This document shows, in pieces, positions 29,073-40,460 of a stretch of DNA of 64,000 bases. Made by a program: the position numbers and the translations under genes. Every line of letters begins with the position of its first letter. The stretch's first letter is position 1. The notes under the pieces are model-generated. The model saw nothing but the letters and a program-made list of their open reading frames with translations. It was not told where the DNA came from and searched no databases. Source of the DNA: Paroedura picta (lineage: Eukaryota; Chordata; Lepidosauria; Squamata; Gekkonidae); assembly GCF_049243985.1 (NCBI RefSeq), contig NC_135384.1, forward strand, positions 18,906,501-18,970,500, read 5' to 3'.

Positions 29073-31257
29073 CATCATAAGACAACATTGCTAGCTATAT
29101 ATGAACATGACATTACCATAGTTGTATTGATTTTAATGTGACAGACGTACCTTGTTTAAGCCTAATACTAATACAAACACTACTAACACTATTAACACTA
29201 CTAACACTAACAGTAACACTAACACTATTACTAATACTACTAAAGGTAGATCCTGATAGTTACAGATAGTTGTATTGATTTTAATGTGACAGACGTACCT
29301 TGTTTAAGCCTAATACTAATACTAACACTAACACTACTAACACTTCTAACACTACTAACACAATTAACACTAACACTAACACTAACACTAACACTAACAC
29401 TAATACTAAGACAGACGTTTAAGCCTAATACTAATACTAACACTGACTACTAACACTACTAACACTATTAACACTAACAACACTAACACTAACACTAACA
29501 CTAACACTAACACTAACACTAACACTAACACTAACACTAATACTAACTAACACTAACACTAACACTAACACTAACACTAACACTAACACTAACACTAACA
29601 CTAACACTAACACTAATACTAATACTAATACTAATACTAATAAAGGTAGATGTTGATAGTTTTCATTATTAGAAAAGATATGTAAGACGTACTTACCATA
29701 GTTGTATTGGTTTTAATATGACAGACGTACCTTGTTTAAGCCTAGATAACTTTCATTGAATGATATGTATGTAAGGAATGAGCTAACTGCATTAGACAAC
29801 ATTGGTAGAGGGATATATATGAACATGACAGTACCATAGTTGTATTGATTTTAATGTGACAGACGTACCTTGTTTAAGCCTAATACTAATACTAACACTA
29901 ACACTACTAACACTTCTAACACTACTAACACAATTAACACTAACACTAACACTAACACTAGCACTAATACTAATACGAAGAGAGACGTTTAAGCCTAATA
30001 CTAATACTAACACTGACTACTAACACTACTAACACTATTAACACTAACAACACTAACACTAACACTAACACTAACACTAACACTAACACTAACACTAACA
30101 CTAACACTAACACTAACACTAATACCAATACTAATACTAATACTAATAAAGGTAGATGTTGATAGTTTTCATTATTAGAAAAGATATGTAAGACGTACTT
30201 ACCATAGTTGTATTGGTTTTAATATGACAGACGTACCTTGTTTAAGCCTAGATAACTTTCATTGAATGATATGTATGTAAGGAATGAGCTAACTGCATTA
30301 GACAACATTGGTAGAGGGATATATATGAACATGACAGTACCATAGTTGTATTGATTTCGATATAACAGAACTTTTGTATCCAAAAATGTTAGCTTAACAT
30401 CAGTGCATCCACAAGAATAAATAAACATAATACTAATACTAACACTACTAACACCACTAACACTAACACTAACACTAACACTAACACTAACACTAACACT
30501 AACACTAACACTAACACTAACACTAATACTAATACTAACTAACACTAACACTAACACTAACACTAACACTAACACTAATACTAATACTAATACTAATACT
30601 AATACTAATACTAATACTAATAAAGGTAGATGTTGATAGTTTTCATTATTAGAAAAGATATGTAAGACGTACTTACCATAGTTGTATTGGTTTTAATATG
30701 ACAGACGTACCTTGTTTAAGCCTAGATAACTTTCATTGAATGATATGTATGTAAGGAATGAGCTAACTGCATTAGACAACATTGGTAGAGGGATATATAT
30801 GAACATGACAGTACCATAGTTGTATTGATTTCGATATAACAGAACTTTTGTATCCAAAAATGTTAGCTTAACATCAGTGCATCCACAAGAATAAATAAAC
30901 ATAATACTAATACTAACACTACTAACACTACTAACACTAACACTAACACTAACACTAACACTAACACTAACACTAACACTAACACTAACACTAACACTAA
31001 CACTAACACTAATACTAAAACTAATAAAGGTAGATCCTGATAGTTACTGATAGTTACAACTTAATATAGTTGTATTGCTTTGAATATAACATTGGTGACA
31101 TGGTTAAGTAGAAATTACTTCTGACATAGAACCATATGTATGTAAGGAATGAGCTACCATCATTAGACAACATTGCTAGTGTTATATATATGCACATGAC
31201 ATTACCATAGTTGTATTGATTTTATTGTGACAGACGTATCTTGTTTAAGCCTAATAC
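29073..31257 (+). repeat. Satellite sub-array rich in ACTAAC tracts
   Basis: Units of about 475-570 bp repeat here. GTTTAAGCCT followed by ACTAAC variants recurs near 29,300 and 29,875, and TGTATTGATTTCGATATAAC recurs near 30,347 and 30,821. The ACTAAC dialect dominates, with the longest runs about 29,470-29,640, 30,040-30,150, 30,440-30,620 and 30,905-31,025. Several runs are followed by a short ACTAAT tail before ATAAAGGTAGATG. The spacers resemble those of the first 28 kb but the order is different. Confidence 0.88.
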
Positions 31258-32279
31258 TAATACAATACAATACAATACCTTTATAGGCATAAAGCAGATA
31301 AGCAGGATAAACAAAGTTAGTCAGGATACGTCAGACAGTTTAAATTTAAAAACTGAGGACAGAAATTCAGTCGTAATAAAAGTGACGTTGGCATCCTTAT
31401 CACTCAGTAAAAATTGGCAAATCAGGACTCTTGAATGGTTTCTCCGTTTTGGTATGAGAGGTATGATATGCCTTCTCTGTTCAGTGAACAAGGGACAATC
31501 CAGTAGGATATGTTGGATGGTGTCAGGAGAACTTGATTCACAGGTGCATAGTGTGTTTTCGAAGGGGATCTTGGCAAATCTCCCTTGTAATACTTTAGAT
31601 GGAAAGGCGTTAAGCCGAGCAAGTGAAAACGCTCTGCGATGGAGGGGATTTGCCAAGTTATGGAAATAAGCCGGCATTATCCCGTGCTTCACTTGGAGAC
31701 CGTGCACAAGGAGAGCAGATTGCTGGCACAGTGGGATGGATTTTTTGAAATTCCTGATCAAGTAGCCTTTGTTTGATCTGGTACATAATGGAGGATTCAT
31801 TCAGAGATAAGATGTAATTGTAGTCAATGCCAATTTGTTGGAGTGTAGTCAGGATGGTAGAGAAACATTTAAATTTAAAAGTGTCTCTCAGTAAATAGGC
31901 CAATAGACTATCTGATCGAACCCTAAAATGCAGTATTAGCCAATATTTAAAGGTGAAAATCCAGGCCTTAGTTTCGAGAAGATTGTGTCCAGTTTCAAGA
32001 CATAAAGAGGAGTAAGGGACGCAATTTGGAGTTCTCAAAATCTGCCGGAGAAAGGCAGACTGTAACATCTCTATGTTTTTGTTAAAACCTGAAATCCACA
32101 GAGGGATACCATATAAAATTTGGGGAAGAATTTTAGAGTCAAACACACGACAGACAGCTGGGACAAACTTATTGCCTTTAAGGAAGAAAAAACGGTTTAG
32201 ATGGGTAATGGAACAGTTAGCCTGCAAAGTAATCCTATTTCTGTGTTTGGTCCAGTGCAAATTATGTTGGAAGGTGATT
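31258..32279 (-). mobile_element. Non-LTR retrotransposon fragment, C-terminal part of RT protein
   Basis: The roughly 1-kb insert is bracketed by ACTAAT-type tracts. The minus strand reads through about 320 residues of a LINE ORF2 C-terminus. The first part (32,279 to about 31,700) includes GITFQHNLHW, FVPAVCRVFDSKILPQILYG and LETKAWIFTFKYWL. A second frame (about 31,800 to 31,321) includes RRAFSLARLNAFPSKVLQGR and a Cys-His cluster, C-T-C ... H-ILLDC, typical of several LINE clades. One frameshift near 31,700-31,740 separates them. The 3' end at the low-coordinate side has a short GTATT-type tail; the 5' side is truncated. I cannot assign the clade with confidence. The absence of the RT catalytic motifs fits 5' truncation. 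Confidence 0.8.
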
Positions 32280-33461
32280 CCTAATACTAATACTAATACT
32301 AACACTACTAACACTACTAACACTACTAACACTACTAACACTACTAACACTACTAACACTAACACTAACACTAACATACTAATAAAGGTAGATGTTGATA
32401 GTTTTCATTATTAGAAAAGATATGTAAAATGAACTTACCATAGTTGTATTGCTTTGAATATAACATTGGTGCCATGTTTAAGTAGAAATTATTTCCGATA
32501 TAGAACCATATGTACGTAAGGAATGAGCTACCATTATTAGACAACATTGCTAGTGTTATATATATGAACATGACATTACCATAGTTGTATTGATTTTAAT
32601 ACAACAGATGTACCTTGTTTAAGGCTAGATAATTTCATTGAACGATATGTATGTAAGGAATGAGCTAACAACATTGGTAGTCAGACATCCTAAGTTAGTT
32701 ATATGACTTTCGATATAGAACCATATGTATGTAAGGAAGGAGCTCATTATATTGCTTGTCTTATAAACAACATTGCTAGTCATATATACATCCAATGTGT
32801 GTTACAGAATTTGAGCGAACTTCAGTATTCAAAAATGTTAGCTTGAATATAACTTGTGCCATAAGTAGAAATTACTCCTGAAATAGAACCATATGTATGT
32901 AAGGAATGAGCTACCGTCATTTGACAACATTGCTAGTGTTATATATATGAACATGACATTACCATAGTTGTATTGATTTTAATATGACAGACGTACCTTG
33001 TTTAAGGCTAGATAATTTCATTGAACGATATGTATGTAAGGAATGAGCTAACAACATTGGTAGTCATACATCCTAAGTTAGTTATATGACTTTCGATATA
33101 GAACATATGTATGTAAGGAAGGCGCTAGCAGCTCATTACATTGCTTGTCTTATAAACAACATTGCTAGTCATATATACATCCAAATGTGTCTTACAGAGT
33201 TTTAGCGACCTTCAGTATTCAAAAATGTTAGCTTGCCATGTGTATCTAATACTAATACTAATACTAATACTAATACTAATACTAATACTAATACTAATAC
33301 TAATACTAATACTAATACTAATACTAATACTAATACTAATACTAATACTAATACTAATGCTGATACTTACTGATACTGATACTACTAATGCTAATGCTAA
33401 TGCTAATGCTAATAAAGGTAGGCTGATAGTTTTCATTGTTAGAAAATATATGTAGAATGAA
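32280..33461 (+). repeat. Satellite array, forward orientation
   Basis: The standard spacers resume after the LINE fragment. A tract of ACTAAC and ACTACTAAC units lies at 32,280-32,382. The spacer pair around GACTTTCGATATAGAACCATA occurs twice (about 32,705 and 33,088), giving a local period near 380 bp. The block stops abruptly at 33,461, where the orientation flips. Confidence 0.88.
33246..33412 (+). repeat. Hexanucleotide tract, ACTAAT with GATACT and GCTAAT ends
   Basis: About 19 units of ACTAAT are followed by a short GATACT stretch and then several GCTAAT units. This tract shows three variant hexamers arranged in sequence, as expected from slippage spreading variants locally. Confidence 0.92.
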
Positions 33462-36400
33462 CTGTTAGCGCCTTCCTTACATACATATGGTTCTATATCG
33501 ATAGTCATATAATTTAAGATGTCTGACTACCAATGTTGTCTAATGCAGTTAGCTCATTCCTTACATACATATCGTTCAATGAAAGTTATCGAGCCTTAAA
33601 TGTCTGTCATATTAAAATAAATACAACTATGGTGATGTCATGTTCATATATATAACAATAGCAATGTTGTCTAATGATGGTAGCTCATTCCTTACATACA
33701 TATGCTTCTATATCGGAAATAATTTCTACTTAAACATGGCACCAATGATGTATTCAAAGCAATACAACTATGGTAAGTTCATTTTACATAACTTTTCTAA
33801 TAATAATATTAGTATTAGTATTAGTATTGGATGTATATATGACTAGCAATGTTGTTCATAAGACAAGCAATATAATGAGCTGCTAGTGAATTCCTTACAT
33901 ACATATGCTTCTATATCGAAAGTCATAGAACTTAGGATGTCTGACTACCAATGTTGTCTAATGCAGTTAGCTCATTCCTTACATACATATGGTTCTATAT
34001 CGAAAGTCATATAACTAACTTAGAATGTCTGACTACCAATGTTGTGTAATGCTGTTAGCTCATTCCTTACATACGTATGGTTCAATGAAAGTTATCTAGC
34101 CTTAAACAAGGTACGTTTGTTATATCAAAATCAATACAATTATGGTACTGTCATGTTCATATATATACCTCTACCAATGTTGTCTAATGCAGTTAACTCA
34201 TTCCTTACATACATATGGTTCAATGAAATTTATCTAGGCTTAAACAAGGTACGTCTGTCATATTAAAATCTATACAACTATGGTAAGTTCATTTTACATA
34301 TCTTTTCTAATAATGAAAACTATCAACATCTACCTTTATTAGTATATTAGTGTTAGTGTTAGTGTTAGTATTAGTAGTGTTAGTAGTGTTAGTTGTGTTA
34401 GTATTAGTATTAGGCTTAAACTAGGTACCCTGTCACATTAAAATCAATACAACTATGGTAATGTCATGTTCATATTTATAGCACTAGCAATGTTGTCTAA
34501 TGATGGTAGCTCATTCCTTACATACATATGGATATATATCGGAAATAATTTCTACTTAAACATGGCACCAATGATGTATTCAAAGCAATACAACTATGGT
34601 CAGTTCATTTTACATATCTTTTCTAATAATGAAAACTATCAACATCTACCTTTATTAATATTAGTATTAGTATTAGTATTAGTATTAGTATTAGTATTAG
34701 TATTAGTGTTAGTGTTAGTGTTAGTGTAAGTGTTAGTGTTAGTGTTAGTGTTAGTAGTGTTAGTAGTTCGTATTAGTATTATATTTATTTATTCTTGTGG
34801 ATGCACTGATGTTAAGCTAACATTTTTGGATACTAAAGTTCGCTCAAATTCTATAACACTCACATACTTTGAGTATATATAAGACCAGCAATGTAATAAG
34901 CTGTTAGCGCCTTCCTTACATACATATGGTTCTATATCGAAAGTCATATAACTAACTTAGGATGTATGACTACCAATGTTGCATAGTGCAGTTAGCTCAT
35001 TCCTTACATCCTTAAGGTTCAATGAAATTAGTATTAGTATTAGTATTAGTATTAGTATTAGTATTAGTATTAGTATTAGTATTAGTATTAGTATTAGTAT
35101 TAGTATTAGTATTAGTATTAGTATTAGTATTAGTATTAGTATTACTATTAGTATCAGTATCAGTATCAGTATCAGTATCAGTATCAGTATCAGTATCAGC
35201 GTTAGTGTTAGTATTAGATTTATTTATTCTTGTGGATGCACATGTCAAGCTGTCATTTTTGATTACTGAAGTTCGCTCAAATTTTGTAACACACATTGGA
35301 TGTATATATGACTAGCAATGTTGTTTATAAGACAAGCAGTATAATGAGCTGCTAAGCGCCTTCCTTACATACATATGGTTCTATATCGAAAGTCATATAA
35401 CTAACTTAGAATGTCTGACTACCAATATTGTGTAATGCAGTTAGCTCATTCCTTATATACATATGGTTCAAATAAAGTTATCCAGCCTTAAACAAGGTAC
35501 GTTTGTTATATCAAAATCAATACAACTATGGTACTGTCATGTTCATATATATACCTCTACCAATGTTGTCTAATGCAGTTAACTCATTCCTTACATACAT
35601 ATGGTTCAATGAAATATATCTAGGCTTAAACAAGGTACGTCTGTCATATTAAAATTTATACAACTATGGTAAGTTCATTTTACATATCTTTTCTAATAAT
35701 GAAAACTATCAACATCTACCTTTATTAATATTAGTGTTAGTGTTAGTGTTAGTGTTAGTGTTAGTGTTAGTGTTAGTGTTAGTAGTGTTAGTATTTCGTA
35801 TTAGTATTATATTTATTTATTCTTGTGGATGCACTGATGTTAAGCTAACATTTTTGGATACTAAAGTTTGCTCAAATTCTGTAACACTCATACTTTGAGT
35901 ATATATAAGACCAGCAATGTAATAAGCTGTTAGCGCATTCCTTACATACATATGGTTCTATATCGAAAGTCATATAACTACCTTAGGATGTCTTGACTAC
36001 CAATATTGTGTAATGCAGTTAGCTCATTCCTTATATACATATGGTTCAATGAAAGTTATCCGGCCTTAAACAAGGTACGTTTGTTATATCAAAATCAATA
36101 CAACTATGGTAGTGTCATGTTCATATATATACCTCTACCAATGTTGTCTAATGCAATTAGCTCATTCCTTACATACATATTGTTCAATGAAAGTTAACTT
36201 GGCTTAAACAAGGTACGTCTGTCATATTAAAATCAATACTATGGTAAGTACATTTTACATATCTTTTCTAATAATGAAAACTATCAACATCTACCTTTAT
36301 TAGTATTAGTGTTAGTGTTAGTGTTAGTAGTGTTAGTGTTAGTGTTAGTATTAGTATTAGGCTTAAACAAGGTACGTCTGTCACATTAAAATCAATACAA

Positions 36401-36622
36401 CTATGGTAATGTCATGTTCATATATATAACACTAGCAATGTTGTCTAATAATGGTAGCTCATTCCTTACATACATATGGTTCTATTTCAGAAGTAATTTC
36501 TACTTAAACATGGCACCAATGTTATTTTCAAAACATTAAAACTATAGTAAGTTGTAACTATCTGTAACTAACTTTATTAGTTTTAGTATTAGTATCAGTA
36601 TTAATATTAGTATTAGTATCAG
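33462..36622 (-). repeat. Inverted segment of the satellite array
   Basis: Here the landmark spacers appear as reverse complements, for example TTAGCTCATTCCTTACATAC and GGTTCTATATCG, and the tracts read ATTAGT, TTAGTG and TCAGTA on the plus strand. The left junction is head-on: GTAGAATGAAC is followed directly by TGTTAGCGCC. The right junction lies near 36,622, where forward spacers resume at GCATATGTACCTTG. Copies inside are more diverged than in the first 20 kb. Confidence 0.9.
35029..35212 (-). repeat. Long hexanucleotide tract in the inverted segment
   Basis: A nearly uninterrupted ATTAGT run of over 100 bp passes into a TCAGTA run, then TTAGTG and ATTAGA at the end. In the forward sense this is GATACT adjoining ACTAAT. 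The resulting open frames on both strands are dipeptide repeats and not genes. Confidence 0.92.
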
Positions 36623-37278
36623 TATTCATTTAGCATATGTACCTTGTTTTAGCCTAGATAACTGAACCGTATGTATGTAAGGAATGAGCTAACTGCATTA
36701 GATAACATTGGTAGTCATACATACTAAGTTAGTTATATGACTTTCCATATGGAGCCATATATATATAAGGAAGGCGCTAACAGCTTATTACATTGCTTGT
36801 CATATATCCAAAGTATGTGAATTTTACAGAATTTGTGCGATCTTCAGAGTCCAAAAATGTTAGGTTAACATAAGTGCATCCACAAGAATAAATAAATCTA
36901 ATACTAATACTAATACTAATACTAATACTAATACTAATACTAATGCTGATAATTACAACTTACCATAGTTGTATTGCTTTTAATATAACATTGGTGCCAT
37001 GTTTAAGTAGAAATTACTTCCGATATAGAACATTAAACAACATTGCTAGTGATATATAAATGAACATGGTAATACCATAGTTGTATTGATTTTAATATGA
37101 TAGATTTATCTTGTTTAAGCCTAGATAACTTTTCTAGATTAACTTTCCTAGATTATCTTAACCTAGATAAGATTGAACCATATGTATGTAAGTAATGAGC
37201 TAACAGCCTTAGAGAAGATTGGTACTCTTATATACATCTGAAGTATGTGAGTGTTTCAGAATTTGAGTGAACTTCAGT
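36623..37278 (+). repeat. Satellite array, forward orientation, diverged
   Basis: Forward spacers such as GTAAGGAATGAGCTAACTGC (about 36,676) and an ACTAAT tract at 36,898-36,945 are present. The spacers carry many more differences than in the higher-order block. The segment ends where a GC-rich insert begins after GAACTTCAGT. Confidence 0.85.
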
Positions 37279-38007
37279 TGGCAGGCAGGAGGCCAGTGAT
37301 GGCGGAAGAAAGTCGCAACACACTTCTCCTTGGCTTAAAATTTTGGCCACAGCATTTATTATGCAACAAACACACCTCCCCTAGGAGGGTTGGTGTAGCA
37401 AGGGTAAGAGCCAATACTAAACAGCCCGCTGGCTATCCCTCATAATCCACAATATAAAGGTACCGTCAAGATCCCCACTGGGAATACGATTTACCTTTAA
37501 TTTTGGATTAGCTACCAGGGAGACAACCCATGCGTGGGGCGCAAACCACCTTAGGGTGCAAACCACCTTAGCAGTCCCTAGGGTTGTCTGGTGATAACCA
37601 GCAGCACTGGCCTACCCCGCTGAGTAGTCGGCTGCTCGTTACCTCCACCCCTTTTAAAGGGGCCCCACCCCTTGTGGGGAGTCCGATCGCACACCGGCTC
37701 TCCAGAAAATTGGCTCCATACCCTGCGCAGATACCGCTGTGACATCAAGCAAATTATAAACCTTAACAACTAATAATAACACATGGGCATGGGAGGGTGG
37801 GTCACTTGCCTGTTGGCCCGGCGGCGGGAAGGCTTCAGGCGCCGTCCTAAAAAGACGTGCCTGGCCCCGCCCACTACAAGCCGTGCGCGCTGCTCGGAGC
37901 GGCGTCTTCTCTGCCTGAAGCCTCGGAGCGGTGTCCTCTCTGCCTGTCCTCCGCCCCGCCAAGCAGCGGCCCGGGTAAGTCCGCTGCCGCTCGTTAGGTA
38001 ATAGACA
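37279..38007. mobile_element. GC-rich unclassified insert, possibly LTR-like
   Basis: The insert of about 730 bp breaks a spacer between ACTTCAG and a degraded continuation near 38,010. It has a mixed composition and a GC-rich, CpG-rich right half. Read on the minus strand it has TG...CA-type ends and an AATAAA near its 3' end, followed by a GCTGTGGCC motif. That layout would suit an LTR, but I find no matching target duplication. A 15-bp motif (GCAAACCACCTTAGG type) is duplicated in tandem near 37,538. A similar AATAAA-GCTGTGGCC arrangement occurs near 47,870. It may instead be the 3' part of another element. Confidence 0.45.
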
Positions 38008-39113
38008 TATTCTTAAGGGTACCAAAATATATTAGCTTAATGCTAATGCTAATACTAATACTAATACTAATACTAATGCTGATAGTTATCATTATTAGAA
38101 AAGATATGTAAAATGAACATACCATAGTTGTATTGCTTTTAATATAACATTGTGGCCATGTTTAAGTAGACATTACTTCCGATATAGAACCATATGTATG
38201 TAAGGAATGAGGTACCATCATTTGACTACATTGCTAGTGACCATGACCATGACCATGACCATGAACTTCCCATAGTTGTATTGCTTTTCATTTAACATAT
38301 GTGCCATGATTAAGCCTAGATAAATTTCATTGAATCTAAGGATATAAGGAATGAGCTAACTGCACTAGACAACATTGGTATCATACATCCTAAGTTAGTT
38401 ATATGATTTTCCATATAGAACCAAATGTATGTAAGGAAGACGCTAACAGCTTATTACATTGCTTGTCTTATAAACAACATTTCTAGTCATATATACATCC
38501 AAAGTATATGAGTGTTACAGAATTTGAGCAAACTTCAGTATCCAAAAATTTTAGCTTAACGTAAGTGCATCCACAAGAATACATAAATCTAATACTAATA
38601 CTAATACTGATACTGATACTGATACTGATACTAATAAAGGTAGATGCTGATAGTTTTCATTATTATAAAAGATATGTAAAATGAACCTACCATAGTTGTA
38701 TTGCTTTTAATATAACATTGGCCATGTTTAAGTAGAAATTACGTCCGGTATAGAACCATATGTATGTAAGGAATGAGGTACCATCATTTGACAATATTGC
38801 TAGTGTTATATACATGACCATGAACATACCATAGTTGTATTGCTTTTCATTTAACATATGTGCCATGATTAAGCCTAGATAAATTTCAGTGAACCATAAG
38901 GATGTAAGGAATGAGGTAATTGCACTAGACAACATTGGTAGTCATACATCCTAAGTTAGTTATATGACTTTCCATATAGAACAATATGTATGTAAGGAAT
39001 GAGCCATCATCATTAGACAACATTGCTAGTGTTATATATATGAACATGACAGTATCATAGTTGTATTGATTTTAATATGACAGACGTATCTTGTTTAAGC
39101 CTAGATAACTTTT
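38008..39113 (+). repeat. Right terminal part of the satellite array
   Basis: Forward spacers continue with short tracts: GCTAAT/ACTAAT at 38,040-38,080 and ACTAAT/GATACT at 38,590-38,633. The spacers are clearly diverged from the main block. The last recognisable spacer motif, AAGCCTAGATAACTTT, ends at about 39,113, after which unrelated sequence starts. Confidence 0.88.
38239..38264 (+). repeat. Short new hexamer run GACCAT
   Basis: The spacer motif CATGACCATGAAC, present once elsewhere in the array, is expanded here to about four GACCAT units. It lies away from the usual tract positions, so it looks like an independent slippage event with the same 6-bp step. Confidence 0.85.
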
Positions 39114-39494
39114 TTCTGCGCTTCTTCCCGCTTCTGGCCGTCAATCAAATGGAACAGCCAATGGGCTGTTGTGTTCATGCTCCTGAAAAGTCCCTTTCCC
39201 TTTAAGAAGTGTTTTTTTAAATACCAAACACATCCGTTTCAACAAATCTGTGTTCAATCGTTGCATCGGAAAGACCTTTTTGCTGGCATAGGAGCTGGTG
39301 ATTAATCGTTTACATGCTCCTCAAGTAGGAACCCCCCCCCACGGGTGCGATTTGTGGCCGAAGTTACGGGCAGTGCCGAACTGGGGGCTGTGTTGTGCTT
39401 GGGAACTTAGGGAGCTTTGTTTTACTTTAATTCACTTCTGTGGAGGGACTTTAGGCAGAGAAGCCTCGCTTGGTTCGTTGCTTTCGCAGGTCTA
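39114..39494. other. Unassigned sequence beyond the satellite edge
   Basis: I see no gene or recognisable element in this stretch. It has a C-run near 39,330 and mixed composition. It may be the 5' part of the repeat described at 39,495-39,799, but the homologous copy at 50 kb shows no clear match to it. Confidence 0.4.
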
Positions 39495-39799
39495 AGGAAA
39501 AAAAATGGCGACCGCTTCTCTGGAAGTTCGGGGCAAGAGAGGTGGAGAGACTTTCTTTCTACAGCTACATAGGACACACATGTCTTTTGCTGGTTTGTTG
39601 CAGCTTGTGCGCAGAAGTGTAGCGTTTTTTTCAGGGGGAATCCACTTTTCCCGATTCCCCGAAAAGCACTACAACAAAGCAGTTTTTGTGGGAGTGTTGC
39701 AGGAGTGTTGCAGATTGTGTGTGACATCATGCGGAACCTTGACTTTGTAGCATTTACCAAAGGTAAGACTTCTGCTATATTTAAGTCGTGCAGAATAGA
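39495..39799 (+). repeat. Unclassified dispersed repeat, copy A
   Basis: It starts with an A-run followed by ATGGCGA and shares an extended pattern with 49,966-50,277: GTGTAGCG, then GAATCCACTTTT, GCACTACAACAAAGC (GCGCTACAACGAAGC in B) and TTTTTGTGG, then repeated GGAGTGTTGCAG. The middle is an imperfect inverted repeat built around AGCGCTTT-like sequence. Copy A is followed at once by a CR1 fragment. It may be a non-autonomous DNA transposon, but I could not identify both termini. Confidence 0.55.
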
Positions 39800-40460
39800 C
39801 CTGTGTGTGAACAAGCCATTGAGGTATTTGTGGATTTTCAGCTAAACATGAGCAGGCAGTGTGATGCAGCGTAAAAAAGGCAAATGCCATTTTGGGCTGT
39901 ATCAACAGGGGCATCACATCAAAATCACAAGATGTCATAGTCCCATTGTATACGGCACACCTGGAGTACTGTGTGAAGTTCTTGAGGCCTCATTTCAAGA
40001 TAAAATTGAAAGGGTACAGAGGAGAGCGACAAGGATGATCTGGGGACAAGGGACCAAGCCCTATGAAGATAGGTTGAGGGGAATGTTCAGCCTGGAGAAA
40101 AGGAGGTTGAGAGGGGACATGATAGCCCTCTTTATTTGAAAGGTTGTCACTTGGAGGAGGGCAGGATGCTGTTCCCGTTGGCTGCAGAGGAAAGGACATG
40201 CAGTAATGGGTTTAAACTACAAGTACAACTATATAGGCTAGATATCAGGAAAAAATTTTCACAGTCAGAGTAGTTCAGCAGTGGAATAGGCTGCCTAAGG
40301 AGGAGGTGCCTCACTGGCAGTCTTCAAGCAAAAGTTAGATACATACTTTTCTTGGATGCTTTAGGATGCTTTGGGCTGATCCAGTGTTGAGCAGGGGGTT
40401 GGACTAGATGGCCTGTATGGCCCCTTCCAACTCTACCATTCTATGATTCTATGATTCTAA
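39800..40460 (+). mobile_element. CR1 LINE, 3' fragment
   Basis: The fragment covers the end of the RT protein and the 3' end of a CR1. It aligns by eye with 46,215-46,905 and with the reverse complement of 54,099-54,790. Recognisable pieces are CAGTGTGATGCAGCG, a frame with the peptide [19 protein letters not shown] and the terminal ATTCTATGATTCTA tail. Several frameshifts break the frame. The 5' truncation falls at CTGTGTGTGAAC. Confidence 0.9.

Noticed and set aside
31241-31669. Plus-strand 142-residue frame.
   Set aside because: It is the antisense shadow of a LINE reverse transcriptase C-terminus encoded on the minus strand.
1-36365. Many open frames coding for repeated dipeptides (for example LV, SV, TN, LI, IS repeats) in the satellite.
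   Set aside because: ACT-R-A-N hexamers are stop-free in two of three frames on each strand, so such frames arise automatically. They shift with tract length and overlap on both strands.
37279-38007. Firm identification as a solo LTR.
   Set aside because: The TG...CA ends and AATAAA are suggestive, but flanking 5-mers do not match and no second copy defines the ends.
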